NCBI RefSeq assembly: GCF_030252185.1
Contig: NZ_CP126970.1
Location: forward strand, 2,790,001 to 2,854,000
Length of the DNA stretch: 64,000 nt
Source of the DNA: Corynebacterium suedekumii
GTDB lineage: Bacteria > Actinomycetota > Actinomycetes > Mycobacteriales > Mycobacteriaceae
Reading direction: 5' to 3'
Both the position numbers and the translations under genes were made by a program. The stretch's first letter is position 1; every line of letters starts with the position of its first letter. Positions 7,975 through 17,030 of this stretch are shown one piece after another. The notes beneath the pieces were generated by a model that was given only the letters and a program-made list of their open reading frames with translations, did no database searches and had not been told where the DNA came from.

Positions 7975-8826
7975 CTACCGGACCTGCGTGACCTCGAACT
8001 GCATCCGCGGGTGGGCGTAGGCGTCCTGGGCGTCGATGAGCAGGAGCTCGCGGGAGTCGGCCTGGTAGGTCTTCTCCACGAGGTCGAACACGGAGGAGGC
8101 GGTACGGGCCAGGGCGTCGGCGGCGTCGCCGGTGGACACGTAGTGGCCGGTGAACAGGGCGGCGGTGACGTCGCCGGAGCCGTTGCGCTTGAACGGCAGG
8201 TAGGGGGTCTGCACGATCCAGGCACCCTGGTCGTTGACGGCGAGCATCTCGATGGTGCCTTCGGGGCGGTCGGGTCGTTCGACGGAGGTGACCAGGACGG
8301 TGTTCGGGCCCATCTCGCGGGCGGCGTCGACGGCGGCGAGGGTGGACTCGAGGTCGCCGGCCTCGCGTCCGGTGAGGTAGCCCAGCTCGAACTGGTTGGG
8401 GGTGATGATGTCGGCGACGGGGACGACGCGGTCGCGCAGCAGCGGTGGGATGAGGTCGGAGACGTGGCAGCCGGACTTGGCGTTGCCCATCACCGGGTCG
8501 CAGGCGTAGAGCGCGTCCGGGTTCGCGGCCTTGACCCTGGCGACGGCGTCGATGATGACGTCGGCGATGTCGGAGCCGCCCTGGTAGCCGGAGAGGACGG
8601 CGTCGCAACGCTCGAAGACGCCACGGTCCTCGATGCCGGCGATGACCTCCGCGACATCGGACGCCGGGATCATCGGCCCACGCCACGCGCCGTAACCGGT
8701 GTGATTGGAGTAGTTGACCGTGGACACCGGCCACACCTCATGGCCGAGGCGCTGCAGGGGGAAGACGGCCGCGGAGTTACCGACGTGACCGTACGCGACG
8801 TGGGACTGAATGGAGAGAATGTTCAC
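7975..8826 (-). CDS. pdxY: pyridoxal kinase
   Basis: 283 aa, PdxY/PdxK type of the ribokinase superfamily. It phosphorylates pyridoxal to PLP in the B6 salvage pathway. Seen: N-terminal ILSIQSHVAYGHVGNSAAVFPLQ (substrate-binding Ser/His), DPVMGN, TPNQFELGYLTG, and the C-terminal GSGDVTAALF motif with the catalytic Asp and anion hole. The start is GTG 8826. It is transcribed in the same direction as the Abi-like gene downstream but is separated from it by a strong GC hairpin. Confidence 0.94.
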   Translation of the reverse strand: MNILSIQSHVAYGHVGNSAAVFPLQRLGHEVWPVSTVNYSNHTGYGAWRGPMIPASDVAEVIAGIEDRGVFERCDAVLSGYQGGSDIADVIIDAVARVKAANPDALYACDPVMGNAKSGCHVSDLIPPLLRDRVVPVADIITPNQFELGYLTGREAGDLESTLAAVDAAREMGPNTVLVTSVERPDRPEGTIEMLAVNDQGAWIVQTPYLPFKRNGSGDVTAALFTGHYVSTGDAADALARTASSVFDLVEKTYQADSRELLLIDAQDAYAHPRMQFEVTQVR

Positions 8827-8872
8827 GCGGTCAATACTGCCCCTGCTGTCAAGGGGCGGTCACATCAGGGTG

Positions 8873-10213
8873 TCAATTAGTTTCATCGGGTTCGCGGGCG
8901 TCGTCCCCCGCGGACGCCAGCACCTCCACGACGACGGAGCCGACGCGGACGCGGCCCCGGCGGTCGCGGCCACCTTCGGCGGTCAGGCGCAGGCCGCAGG
9001 TCTCGACGACGGAGTCGGGCAGGGGGACGCGGCCGAGTTCGTAGGCGAGGAGGCCGGCGACGGTGTCCACCTGTTCGGCGACCTCTTCGGGGAAGTCGAT
9101 GTCGATGTCCAGGTCGTCGTGGACGGTCTCGGTGAGGTCCTCGAGGGTGAGGCGGGAGAGGGTGCGGTAGGAGCGGGCGTCGATACGCTCGATGGGGGCG
9201 ACTTCGCGGGTGTCGTATTCGTCGGCGATCTCGCCGACGATCTCCTCGAGGATGTCCTCGAGGGTGATCAGGCCGGCGATGCCGCCGTACTCGTCGACGA
9301 GCATGGACATGTGGATGTGGTCGCGCTGCATCTCGTGGAGCAGTTCGTCGAGGTTCTTGGAGTCGGGGACGAAGGTGGCCGGGCGCATGACGTCGGCGAC
9401 GCTGACCGAGGCGCCGCCGTCGGTGAGGTGGTACGTGGTGCGCACGAGGTCCTTGAGGTAGACGATGCCGACGATGTCGTCGATGTTCTCCCCGATCACC
9501 GGGATGCGCGAGTAACCGGAGCGCACGCACAACGTGGTGGCCTGGCCGGCGTGCTTGAACTGCTCGATCCACACCATCTCCGGCCGCGGCGCCATCACCT
9601 GCCGCGCGGTGGTGGAGGCGAGGTCGAACACGGACTGGATCATCCGGCGTTCCGCGACCTCCACGATGCCGTGCTCCTGCGCGATGTCCACCATCTCGCG
9701 CAGCTCCACCTCGGTGGCGTAGGGACCGTCGCGGAAACCGTTGCCGGGGGCGATGAGGTTGCCCAGCCAGATGAGCAGCCGCGCGACGGGTCCGAGGACG
9801 TACGCCACGGCCTGCAGCACCATCGCCGAGCGCAGCGACACCGAATAGGGGTTCTTCCGGCCCATCGTCCGGCCGAAGACGCCGACGACGGCGTAGCTGA
9901 CCAGCGCGACGAACACGATGGCGATGGTGATCGCCCACGCGTCCGACTCGAAGTACTCCCGCGCCAGGATCGCGGCGAACACCGCCGCGGTGGCGTCGAG
10001 CAGGGTCTGCAGGAGGATGAGCAGGTTGATGTGGTCAGCGCGCCGGTCGAGCACGCGCAGCAGCGGCCGGGAGCCGCCGACCTCGTCCTTGACCATGCCC
10101 TCCACGCGGGCCCGCGAGATGGAGCTGACCGCCGATTCGACGGTCCCCAACAGGCCGGACAGCGCCAGCGCGATGACGGTGACGGTGCCCAGCCAGGCAA
10201 TGTCGAGGTCCAT
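8873..10213 (-). CDS. hemolysin-family CNNM/CBS/CorC membrane protein
   Basis: 446 aa. The N-terminal DUF21/CNNM domain (residues ~1-190) has three to four membrane helices. A CBS pair follows (DVMRPATFVPDSKNLDELLHEMQ, HIHMSMLVDEYGGIAGLITLEDILEEIVGEI). The CorC/HlyC C-terminal domain ends in a charged tail. The family is implicated in magnesium/cobalt homeostasis; the exact transport role is not shown here. It starts directly after the ybeY stop. The ybeY-corC-era order is the conserved ribosome-maturation neighbourhood of actinobacteria. Confidence 0.93.
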   Translation of the reverse strand: MDLDIAWLGTVTVIALALSGLLGTVESAVSSISRARVEGMVKDEVGGSRPLLRVLDRRADHINLLILLQTLLDATAAVFAAILAREYFESDAWAITIAIVFVALVSYAVVGVFGRTMGRKNPYSVSLRSAMVLQAVAYVLGPVARLLIWLGNLIAPGNGFRDGPYATEVELREMVDIAQEHGIVEVAERRMIQSVFDLASTTARQVMAPRPEMVWIEQFKHAGQATTLCVRSGYSRIPVIGENIDDIVGIVYLKDLVRTTYHLTDGGASVSVADVMRPATFVPDSKNLDELLHEMQRDHIHMSMLVDEYGGIAGLITLEDILEEIVGEIADEYDTREVAPIERIDARSYRTLSRLTLEDLTETVHDDLDIDIDFPEEVAEQVDTVAGLLAYELGRVPLPDSVVETCGLRLTAEGGRDRRGRVRVGSVVVEVLASAGDDAREPDETN

Positions 10214-10858
10214 CTAGCCTTCTTCAGGTTCTGCTTCTCGACGCCGCGGCTCCCCCACCGCGGGAATCCCACCGCCGGCCCCACCGCCGGGCACGATCTC
10301 GTCGAGGGCGACCCGGTCCGCCGCCGACGGGAACGCCTGCGCCCCGGTCGGCTTGGGCTGGTAGGTCACACCCCGACGGGTGACGTCGTCGTACCAGTCG
10401 GCGAGCAGCTCGTTCTGCAGGCCGAACATCTCGCGCTCCTCGGGCGGGGTGCCGTGGTCGTAGCCGAGCAGGTGGAGGCAGCCGTGGACGGTGAGCAGGG
10501 CCAGTTCGTGGTCGAGGCCGTGGCCCGCGGCGGCCGCCTGCTTGGCGGCGAACTCGGGGCACAGGACGATGTCGCCGAGCATGGCCGGGCCGGGGACCGC
10601 GCCGTCGGGGCGGCCGCCGGTGACGGTGCCGCCGCCGGGGGTGAGCTCGTCCATGGGGAAGGTCATGACGTCGGTCGGGCCCTCCAGGTCGAGCCATCGC
10701 ACGTGGAGGTCGGTGATGGTGGCCAGGTCGACGATGTGGATGGAGGCCTCGGCATCCGGGTGGATGTCCATCTCACCGAGGGCGAAGGAGGCGACGTCGA
10801 TGAGCATCTCCTCGTTGACGCCCTCGTGGCCGGACTCGTTGAAGACCTCGATGCTCAT
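10214..10858 (-). CDS. ybeY: endoribonuclease YbeY (rRNA maturation factor)
   Basis: 214 aa. The zinc-binding motif [11 protein letters not shown] (H3xH5xH) is intact at ~residues 130-140. It is a single-strand endoribonuclease for 16S rRNA 3'-end processing and ribosome quality control. The family core is ~150 residues; here the last ~50 residues ([14 protein letters not shown] onward) are a Pro/Gly/Glu-rich extension typical of corynebacteria. Its ATG overlaps the phoH stop by 4 nt (ATGA), implying translational coupling. The corC start follows immediately. Confidence 0.95.
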   Translation of the reverse strand: MSIEVFNESGHEGVNEEMLIDVASFALGEMDIHPDAEASIHIVDLATITDLHVRWLDLEGPTDVMTFPMDELTPGGGTVTGGRPDGAVPGPAMLGDIVLCPEFAAKQAAAAGHGLDHELALLTVHGCLHLLGYDHGTPPEEREMFGLQNELLADWYDDVTRRGVTYQPKPTGAQAFPSAADRVALDEIVPGGGAGGGIPAVGEPRRREAEPEEG

Positions 10859-11823
10859 GACTGGTGCTTCTCCTCGTAGGTGTCGTACGCGTCGACGATG
10901 CGGCCGACCAGGGCGTGGCGGACCACGTCCTGGCTGGTGAGCTCGGAAAAGTGGATGTCCTCCACGCCGCGGAGGATGTGGCGGACCAGGCGCAGGCCGG
11001 ACTTCTGGCCGCTGGGCAGGTCGACCTGGGTGATGTCGCCGGTGACCACCATGCGGGAGCCGAAGCCGAGGCGGGTGAGGAACATCTTCATCTGCGCCGG
11101 GGTGGTGTTCTGCGCCTCGTCGAGGATGACGAACGCGTCGTTGAGCGTCCGGCCACGCATGTACGCCAGGGGCGCGACCTCGATGACGCCGGCCTCCATG
11201 AGCTTGGGGATCATCTCCGGGTCGAGCATGTCCCGCAGCGCGTCATAGAGCGGGCGCAGGTACGGGTCGATCTTGTCGTTGAGGGTGCCGGGCAGAAAAC
11301 CGAGCTTCTCGCCGGCCTCCACCGCGGGGCGCGTGAGGATGATGCGGCTGACCTGCTTGGCCTGCAGCGCCTGCACCGCCTTCGCCACCGCCAGGTAGGT
11401 CTTGCCGGAGCCGGCGGGGCCGAGGCCGAAGACGACAGTGTTCTCGTCGATCGCGTCGACGTAGGTCTTCTGCCCCAGCGTCTTCGGCCGAATGGTCTTC
11501 CCGCGCCGGCTGACGATGTCGCTGGCCAGCACCTCGGACACCGACTGCGGCGCCTCCACCGTCACGATCGACACCGCGTGCTTGACCGAGTCCGGCGCGA
11601 TGACGTGCCCGCGACGGGCGATCGACTCGAGCTCCTCGAGGACCTTGACGGCGCGCGCGACCTCGTGCCCCGGGCCCGTGACGCGCACGAGATGCCCGCG
11701 GGCGAACAGGTCCGCGTCGATGAGATTGTTGAGCACCCGCAGGTTCTCCTCGTTGATGCCCAGCACCGCCTGCGCGTAGGCGGTGTCGAGCTCAACCGTG
11801 TTCGTGATCACCTGTGTGGCCAT
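10855..11823 (-). CDS. phoH: PhoH-like ATPase
   Basis: 322 aa. It is a cytoplasmic P-loop ATPase with Walker [16 protein letters not shown] and Walker [14 protein letters not shown], followed by the sensor region [16 protein letters not shown]. An N-terminal KH-like region spans residues 1-100. The PhoH-YbeY pairing is conserved and points to RNA metabolism rather than phosphate starvation alone. The start ATG 11823 lies 10 nt after the rsmE stop. It overlaps ybeY by 4 nt. Confidence 0.95.
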   Translation of the reverse strand: MATQVITNTVELDTAYAQAVLGINEENLRVLNNLIDADLFARGHLVRVTGPGHEVARAVKVLEELESIARRGHVIAPDSVKHAVSIVTVEAPQSVSEVLASDIVSRRGKTIRPKTLGQKTYVDAIDENTVVFGLGPAGSGKTYLAVAKAVQALQAKQVSRIILTRPAVEAGEKLGFLPGTLNDKIDPYLRPLYDALRDMLDPEMIPKLMEAGVIEVAPLAYMRGRTLNDAFVILDEAQNTTPAQMKMFLTRLGFGSRMVVTGDITQVDLPSGQKSGLRLVRHILRGVEDIHFSELTSQDVVRHALVGRIVDAYDTYEEKHQS

Positions 11824-11833
11824 GGGAAAAACC

Positions 11834-12556
11834 CTACCAGCGCGAGGTCAGGGCCCCGATGGCGGACAGCGCCACCATCGCGGCACTCGCCGTGCGCAGC
11901 ACCTCGGGCCCCAGCTTCACGGCCCGGGCACCGGCCGCGGTCAGCTGCGCGAGCTCCTCCTCACCGATCCCACCCTCGGGGCCGACGATGAGCACGATCT
12001 CCGCAGCGCTGAGATCGACGTCCCGGATCGGGGTCGCCGCCTCCTCGTGCAGCACGTACGCGGTCTTCCCCGCGATGAACTCGGCGAGCCCGCGGGTGTC
12101 CACCGGCTCGTGGACCTCGGGGATCCGGGTGCGCCGCGACTGCTTCGCCGCCGCCAGCGCCGCCGCCTCCCACTTCGCCCGGCCCTTCTCCACCTTCGCG
12201 CCGGTCCACCTGGCCACGCACCGCTGCGCCTGCCACGGGACGATCGCGTCCGCCCCGGCCTGCGTCGCCAGGTCCACCGCCAGCTCCGAGCGCTCCGCCT
12301 TGGGCAGGGCCTGCACCACCGTCACCGTCGGTTCCGGCCGCTTGGCGACGCCCCGCTCCCCCACCGCAGCCGTCACCTCATCCTTGCCGCGGGTGGCGGT
12401 GATGGTTGCGGTGGCGAAGGCACCGCGGCCGTCAATAAGCATGATCTGCTCGCCGGGCTGCAGACGCTTGACGGTGACCGCGTGCCGGCCCTCCGGGCCG
12501 TCGAGCTCGACCACGTCGTCGAAGGGGCCGGGGTGGACGAAGACCGGCAGGCTCAT
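11834..12556 (-). CDS. rsmE: 16S rRNA (uracil(1498)-N(3))-methyltransferase
   Basis: 240 aa. A SPOUT-class SAM-dependent methyltransferase that modifies U1498 in helix 44. Seen: N-terminal PUA-like part ([21 protein letters not shown]), and the C-terminal trefoil-knot motifs [15 protein letters not shown] and [18 protein letters not shown]. It overlaps dnaJ2 by 4 nt upstream and precedes phoH. This gives an hrcA-dnaJ2-rsmE-phoH-ybeY-corC run on one strand. Confidence 0.95.
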   Translation of the reverse strand: MSLPVFVHPGPFDDVVELDGPEGRHAVTVKRLQPGEQIMLIDGRGAFATATITATRGKDEVTAAVGERGVAKRPEPTVTVVQALPKAERSELAVDLATQAGADAIVPWQAQRCVARWTGAKVEKGRAKWEAAALAAAKQSRRTRIPEVHEPVDTRGLAEFIAGKTAYVLHEEAATPIRDVDLSAAEIVLIVGPEGGIGEEELAQLTAAGARAVKLGPEVLRTASAAMVALSAIGALTSRW

Positions 12557-13683
12557 CGGCGGAACTTGCCCCGCAGGCGGGAGAAGAAGTTCCCGTCCTC
12601 ATCCTCGCGGTTGATGTGCGCGGACTCGTGGCGGTGATCCCGGATCTGCTCGAGCAGCTTCCGGGTCTTGTCGTCCAGCTCGGTGGGGACGACGACGTCG
12701 ACGTGGGCGATGAGGTCACCCCGACCCTCCGCCCGCAGCCGCGGCATACCCTCGCCGCCCAGGCGGATCTGCTCCGCCGGCTGCGTCCCCGCCGGCACGT
12801 CGATGGTCAGCTCCTCGCCCGCCAGATCCTCCAGGACGAAGGAGGTGCCCAGGGCCGCGTCGATCGCCGGGACCGACACCGTCATGTGCAGACTGTCGCC
12901 CTCGCGATGGAACACCGGGTGCGGACGCGTCGCGATCTCCACGTAGAGATCACCCGCCGGACCACCACCGTGGCCCACCTCACCCTGACCCGCCATCCGG
13001 ATCCGCATGCCGTTGGCGATACCCGCCGGCACCGTCACCACCAGATCACGACGCTTCTTCATCCGGCCGTCACCCCCACAACGGCTGCACGGATCCGGGA
13101 TGACCTCACCGAACCCCTGACACTTCGGGCACGCCTGCGTGGTCATGATGTTGCCCAAAAACGACCGCTGCACCTGCTGGATCTCACCCGCGCCATGGCA
13201 GTTGTCACAGGTCACCGGCTTGCCCTTCGACTCCGACCCCGTGCCCTCACAGTGGTCACACACCACCGCGGTGTCCACCGTGATGTCCTTCTTCACACCC
13301 TTGAAGGCCTCCTCCAGGGTGATCGCCGTGCGCAGCAGCGCATCATTACCCGGCTGGACACGGCTGCGCGGACCCCGACTGCCGCCGGCGCCGCCACCGA
13401 AGAACGCCTCGAAGATGTCCCCGAAACCACCACCGCCGAAGCCGCCACCGGGCATCCCGCCGGCCTGCTCCATCGGATCCCCACCCATGTCCACGACCCG
13501 ACGCTTGTCCGGATCAGTGAGCACCTCATGCGCCACCGACGCCTCACGGAACTTCTCCGCCGCCTCCTCGGACGGGTTCACGTCCGGGTGGTACTTGCGC
13601 GCCAGCTTGCGGTAGGCCTTCTTGATCTCCGCATCAGAGGCGGACTTCTCCACGCCCAGAATTCCGTAATAGTCACGAGCCAC
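12553..13683 (-). CDS. dnaJ2: molecular chaperone DnaJ (DnaJ2)
   Basis: 376 aa, a full-length type I DnaJ co-chaperone of DnaK. J-domain with YHPDVNP (HPD) at ~residue 32, a Gly-rich linker ([15 protein letters not shown]), and four CxxCxGxG zinc repeats ([32 protein letters not shown]) at ~residues 147-215. The two C-terminal substrate-binding domains follow. GTG start at 13683. It lies 43 nt downstream of hrcA on the same strand, the arrangement known for the second dnaJ copy of corynebacteria and mycobacteria. Confidence 0.96.
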   Translation of the reverse strand: MARDYYGILGVEKSASDAEIKKAYRKLARKYHPDVNPSEEAAEKFREASVAHEVLTDPDKRRVVDMGGDPMEQAGGMPGGGFGGGGFGDIFEAFFGGGAGGSRGPRSRVQPGNDALLRTAITLEEAFKGVKKDITVDTAVVCDHCEGTGSESKGKPVTCDNCHGAGEIQQVQRSFLGNIMTTQACPKCQGFGEVIPDPCSRCGGDGRMKKRRDLVVTVPAGIANGMRIRMAGQGEVGHGGGPAGDLYVEIATRPHPVFHREGDSLHMTVSVPAIDAALGTSFVLEDLAGEELTIDVPAGTQPAEQIRLGGEGMPRLRAEGRGDLIAHVDVVVPTELDDKTRKLLEQIRDHRHESAHINREDEDGNFFSRLRGKFRR

Positions 13684-13726
13684 GGTTGATTGAACTTCCT
13701 ATCTTGTTTCAGAGCTATTCGGGTGA

Positions 13727-14755
13727 TTATTCGCCTGCCAGGACACGGCTAACATACCGTGCAACGGCGGACACCTTCGAAATTGTTCCCGGATAATCCA
13801 TGAACGTGGGCCCGACCACACCGAGCCCGCCGAGCGCATGCCCGTCCGACCCGTACGCGGTGGTCACGATCGACGCCTCATGCAGATCCTCATCCTCGTT
13901 CTCCCCGCCGATGAGCACGCTCACGTTCCCCAGGTCCGGCACATTCGCCAGCAACTTGAGCACCGTCACCTGCTCCTCCAGCGCCTCGATGACACTGGGC
14001 AGCCCCGACGGGAAATCCCGGGCCATCCTCGTGAGATTCGACGTGCCCGCCAGGATGAGCCGGTCACTCGGCTGCTCCACCAGCGTCTCGATCAGCCTCG
14101 TCGCCGACTTCACCAGCGCATGCCGGATCTCCGGCGGCGCATCCGCCGCCAACTCAATGAGGGAGGACGACGCTTCCGTCAACGTCTTGCCCACCAACGC
14201 CTGATTGAGCAGGTCCCGCAACCGGGTGACATGCTCCTGATCGACCGGCTCCTCCAGCTCCACGTTCCGCTGGTCCACCCGGCCCGTGTCCGTGATGAGC
14301 ACCAGCAGCAGCCGCACCGTACTCAACGCCACCACCTCACAGTGCTTCACCCGGGAGACCTGCAGATTCGGCAGCTGCACCACCGCGGCCTGGCGGGTCA
14401 GCTGGGCCAGCAGCTGCACCGAGCGGCGCAGCACATCCTCCAGGTCCACCCCGCCCTCGAGGAAACTGAGGATCGCCCGCCGCTCGGGTGCCGAGAGCGG
14501 CTTGAGGTCATGGATGTGGTCGACGAACTGGCGGTAGCCCTTCTCCGTGGGAATCCGCCCCGAACTCGCGTGCTGCTGCGCGATCAGACCCTCCGACTCC
14601 AGCACGGACATGTCGTTGCGGATCGTCGCACTGGACACGTTCAGCCGGTGCCGCTCCAGCAGAGCCTTCGAGCCCACCGGCTCCTGGGAGGCGATGTAGT
14701 CGGCCACGATGGCACGCAGCACCTCCTGCCGCCGCCTGTCCGTCGAACCAGCCAT
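13727..14755 (-). CDS. hrcA: heat-inducible transcription repressor HrcA
   Basis: 342 aa. HrcA represses groE-type heat-shock genes by binding CIRCE. The N-terminal winged helix is visible ([42 protein letters not shown]), followed by the GAF-like dimerisation domain with [14 protein letters not shown] and a C-terminal [31 protein letters not shown]-like element abuts its start codon, so the gene is very likely autoregulated. Confidence 0.96.
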   Translation of the reverse strand: MAGSTDRRRQEVLRAIVADYIASQEPVGSKALLERHRLNVSSATIRNDMSVLESEGLIAQQHASSGRIPTEKGYRQFVDHIHDLKPLSAPERRAILSFLEGGVDLEDVLRRSVQLLAQLTRQAAVVQLPNLQVSRVKHCEVVALSTVRLLLVLITDTGRVDQRNVELEEPVDQEHVTRLRDLLNQALVGKTLTEASSSLIELAADAPPEIRHALVKSATRLIETLVEQPSDRLILAGTSNLTRMARDFPSGLPSVIEALEEQVTVLKLLANVPDLGNVSVLIGGENEDEDLHEASIVTTAYGSDGHALGGLGVVGPTFMDYPGTISKVSAVARYVSRVLAGE

Positions 14756-14782
14756 CTGGCACTCACCTCCGTCGATTGCTAA
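14756..14782 (-). promoter_or_regulatory. CIRCE operator at hrcA
   Basis: Minus strand TTAGCAATC - 9 nt - GAGTGCCAG matches the CIRCE consensus TTAGCACTC-N9-GAGTGCTAA with three mismatches. It abuts the hrcA ATG. The hrcA Shine-Dalgarno (GGAGG) lies within the 9-nt spacer, so HrcA binding would also block the region encoding the RBS. Established role of CIRCE; occupancy here is inferred. Confidence 0.8.
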
Positions 14783-15739
14783 CTAAGGAGTGTAACCCCT
14801 CACCTCCCGCCACAGCACGTGCCAGTCCCACACCCCCAGGTGTTCCCAGCTCAACGGGGTCGCCCGCCGCGCCGCCCGATTCTCCGCCTGTCGACGCCAC
14901 CGCACCGTATCCTCCACCTGCTCCACGATCATGTCGGCATGCTCGTCCACACACTGCGCCGTGTACGTGAGCACGATGTACCCCGCCCTGACCACCCGAT
15001 TCCGCTTCCACCGGTCCTTGACGAACGCACCCCGCTGCTCCGCCTCGTGATACTCCCGCCCGTCAATCTCCACGATCACCATCTCCCGGTCATACACCCC
15101 GTCCCACCAGTAACCCTCCAGGAAGACGTTCTGCTCCAGGCCCGGGAGCCGCCGCTTCAGCGGCGCGAAGATGCGACGCTCCGTCAGACTGTCCGACCCG
15201 TACGCCCGCGACTCGATGAACGCCCGCGCCTCCCGCGGCAACCGCCCCACCCGGTCCAGATGATCCCGCATCAGCGCCTTGCCCTCCCGGCGGGCGTAAT
15301 ACCCCTCAATCAGATCGATCGCCTCCATCCGCCGCTGCCGGTACAGATCCACGACCGCCAACACCGGCAACGCCACCCGGTGCCCCGTCACTCGGATATG
15401 CGGCGCGTCGGTGACCTGCCTGATCACGGCCCACTTCGTCGACATCCTGGACTTCGGTCGTTCCGCCAACGCCTGCACCGGCAAAGTCAGCGGCTTCCGG
15501 TTGATGATCTGATAGGCCGTCCGAACCGTGAACACCAGATGCGGCCTGGTGATCCGGAGTGCCTGGATCACCATGGCGGCGGAGGGTGGTGTCGTGCAGT
15601 ACACGCCGCGGTCGATCCGGTGGAGGCGACCCTGCGTCACCAGCTGACGGATCTTCCTGGTGGGATAACCAAACTCATGGAGCTGGATCGTGGTGAGAAT
15701 GCTGGGTCCGGTGGGCAGTGGTTGCGTCGTCATACCCAT
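14783..15739 (-). CDS. AbiEi-like winged-helix plus DUF559 (PD-(D/E)XK-like) protein
   Basis: 318 aa from ATG 15739 (GGGAG 6 nt upstream); a second ATG is at 15733. Residues ~15-70 resemble the N-terminal winged helix of type IV antitoxin AbiEi (IQLHEFGYPTRKIRQLVTQGRLHRIDRGVY). Residues ~205-290 resemble DUF559/Vsr-type nuclease folds, with VEIDGREYHEAEQRG and VLTYTAQ. Many actinobacteria carry such solitary genes of unknown role. It stops next to the hrcA CIRCE element, so the hrcA promoter must lie inside its coding region. No AbiEii toxin gene is adjacent. Confidence 0.75.
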   Translation of the reverse strand: MGMTTQPLPTGPSILTTIQLHEFGYPTRKIRQLVTQGRLHRIDRGVYCTTPPSAAMVIQALRITRPHLVFTVRTAYQIINRKPLTLPVQALAERPKSRMSTKWAVIRQVTDAPHIRVTGHRVALPVLAVVDLYRQRRMEAIDLIEGYYARREGKALMRDHLDRVGRLPREARAFIESRAYGSDSLTERRIFAPLKRRLPGLEQNVFLEGYWWDGVYDREMVIVEIDGREYHEAEQRGAFVKDRWKRNRVVRAGYIVLTYTAQCVDEHADMIVEQVEDTVRWRRQAENRAARRATPLSWEHLGVWDWHVLWREVRGYTP

Positions 15740-15773
15740 GTTGGACTCCCGGAAAGAGCCGATGGTTCCTTCG

Positions 15774-15831
15774 GGTGGCAGGAAGGACCAAAAAAGCACG
15801 TTTCCAGCGCATTGCTGCCATGTGAAAAGAC
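15774..15831. repeat. hairpin repeat unit B of a 72-bp tandem pair
   Basis: Plus strand GGTGGCAG opens the unit and CTGCCA(T)GTGAAAAGAC closes it. TGGCAG (15776-15781) pairs with CTGCCA (15815-15820) around a 33-nt loop. It is the 5' UTR side of the AbiEi-like gene. The unit matches the second copy at both edges but not in the loop. Confidence 0.6.
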
Positions 15832-15845
15832 ACGAGGTCTGTTGG

Positions 15846-15903
15846 GGTGGCACCAACTCACGGAATCCTCTGATTCCACGACGTTCGTGCCAGGTGAAAA
15901 GAC
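15846..15903. repeat. hairpin repeat unit A of a 72-bp tandem pair
   Basis: Same layout as the copy 72 bp away. TGGCAC (15848-15853) pairs with GTGCCA (15887-15892), followed by GGTGAAAAGAC. The last arm base pair is C-G where the other copy has G-C, a compensatory change. The loop carries its own palindrome GGAATC-CTCT-GATTCC (15862-15877). It ends at the hemW stop and may serve as a terminator for hemW. Confidence 0.6.
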
Positions 15904-15904
15904 G

Positions 15905-17020
15905 CTACCGCTCCTCGGCGACGAGGATGTCGGTGATGATGCCGTCGGCGAGCAGGCGGCCGGCGTCGGTGAGGGCCACTCGGTCGTCGATCTTGTGCAG
16001 GAGGCCGCGGTCGACGAAGGTGTCGACGACCTCGTGGCCGGCGGGCTCGATCCAGGACAGGGGGACGCCGTCGCGAAGCCGGAGGCCGAGCATGAGGGCC
16101 TCGGTGTGGCGGTCGGCGGCACTCAACAGTTCCTCGCCGGCGATGGGGAGGTCGCCGGCGGCGAGCATCGCGGCGTAGCGGGCGGGGTGCTTGACGTTGT
16201 GGAAGCGGCGGTTGCCCAGGTGGGAGTGGGCACCGGGGCCGGCGCCCCACCAGTCGCCGTCGCGCCAGTAGATCTCGTTGTGCCGGCACTCGCCGCCGGG
16301 CCTGGCCCAGTTGGAGACCTCGTACCAGGAGAAACCGGCGCCCTCGAGGCGGTCAGCGATCATCTCGTAGCGGCGAGCGTAGACGTCCTCGTCGGGGGCG
16401 GGCAGTTCGCCGCGGCGGACCTTGCGGGCCATGGCGGTGCCGTCCTCGACGATGAGGGAGTAGGCGGAGACGTGGTCGACACCCGCGGAGAGGACGGCGT
16501 CGAGCGTGGCGATGACGTCGTCGTCGGTTTCGGTGGGGGTGCCGTAGATCATGTCGAGGTTGACGTGCTCGAAGCCGGCGTCGCGGGCCTCGCGGGCGGC
16601 GGCGACCGCGCGGCCGGGGGTGTGGGTGCGGTCGAGGACCTTGAGGACGTCCGGGGAAGCGGACTGCATGCCGAGGGAGACGCGGGTGAAGCCGGCGTCG
16701 AGAAGCCCGTCGAAGTAGGCGGGTGAGGTGGATTCGGGGTTGGATTCGGTGGTGATCTCGGCGTCCGGGGCCAGGTCGAAGTTGTCCCGGACCATGGTGA
16801 GGATGCGGCCGAGGCCGTCGGCCCCCAGGAGGGAGGGGGTGCCGCCGCCGATGAAGATGGTGTCCACTTCCCGGTCCACGCCGGTCATCGACAGTTCGCG
16901 CGCCAGGGAATCGAGGTAGGCGACGGGCGCCATGTCGAGTTCACCGGGGGTGTAGGTGTTGAAGTCGCAGTAGCCGCAGCGGGTGGCGCAGAAGGGAACG
17001 TGGAGGTAGAGGCCGAACAT
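15905..17020 (-). CDS. hemW: radical SAM protein HemW (heme chaperone)
   Basis: 371 aa from ATG 17020. The SAM-cluster motif is CATRCGYCDF (CxxxCxxC) at ~residues 11-18, with no fourth Cys; this marks HemW rather than the coproporphyrinogen dehydrogenase HemN. Further motifs: IFIGGGTPSLL, TTESNPES, SLGMQSASPDVLKVLDRTH, NLDMIYGTPTE, and the C-terminal HemN_C domain. HemW binds heme and probably loads it into target enzymes. The open frame continues upstream, but that is caused by the frameshift in the preceding gene. Start chosen from the conserved MFGLYLHVPFC opening, 10 nt after that gene's natural stop. Confidence 0.92.
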   Translation of the reverse strand: MFGLYLHVPFCATRCGYCDFNTYTPGELDMAPVAYLDSLARELSMTGVDREVDTIFIGGGTPSLLGADGLGRILTMVRDNFDLAPDAEITTESNPESTSPAYFDGLLDAGFTRVSLGMQSASPDVLKVLDRTHTPGRAVAAAREARDAGFEHVNLDMIYGTPTETDDDVIATLDAVLSAGVDHVSAYSLIVEDGTAMARKVRRGELPAPDEDVYARRYEMIADRLEGAGFSWYEVSNWARPGGECRHNEIYWRDGDWWGAGPGAHSHLGNRRFHNVKHPARYAAMLAAGDLPIAGEELLSAADRHTEALMLGLRLRDGVPLSWIEPAGHEVVDTFVDRGLLHKIDDRVALTDAGRLLADGIITDILVAEER

Positions 17021-17030
17021 TCGGTCCAGG

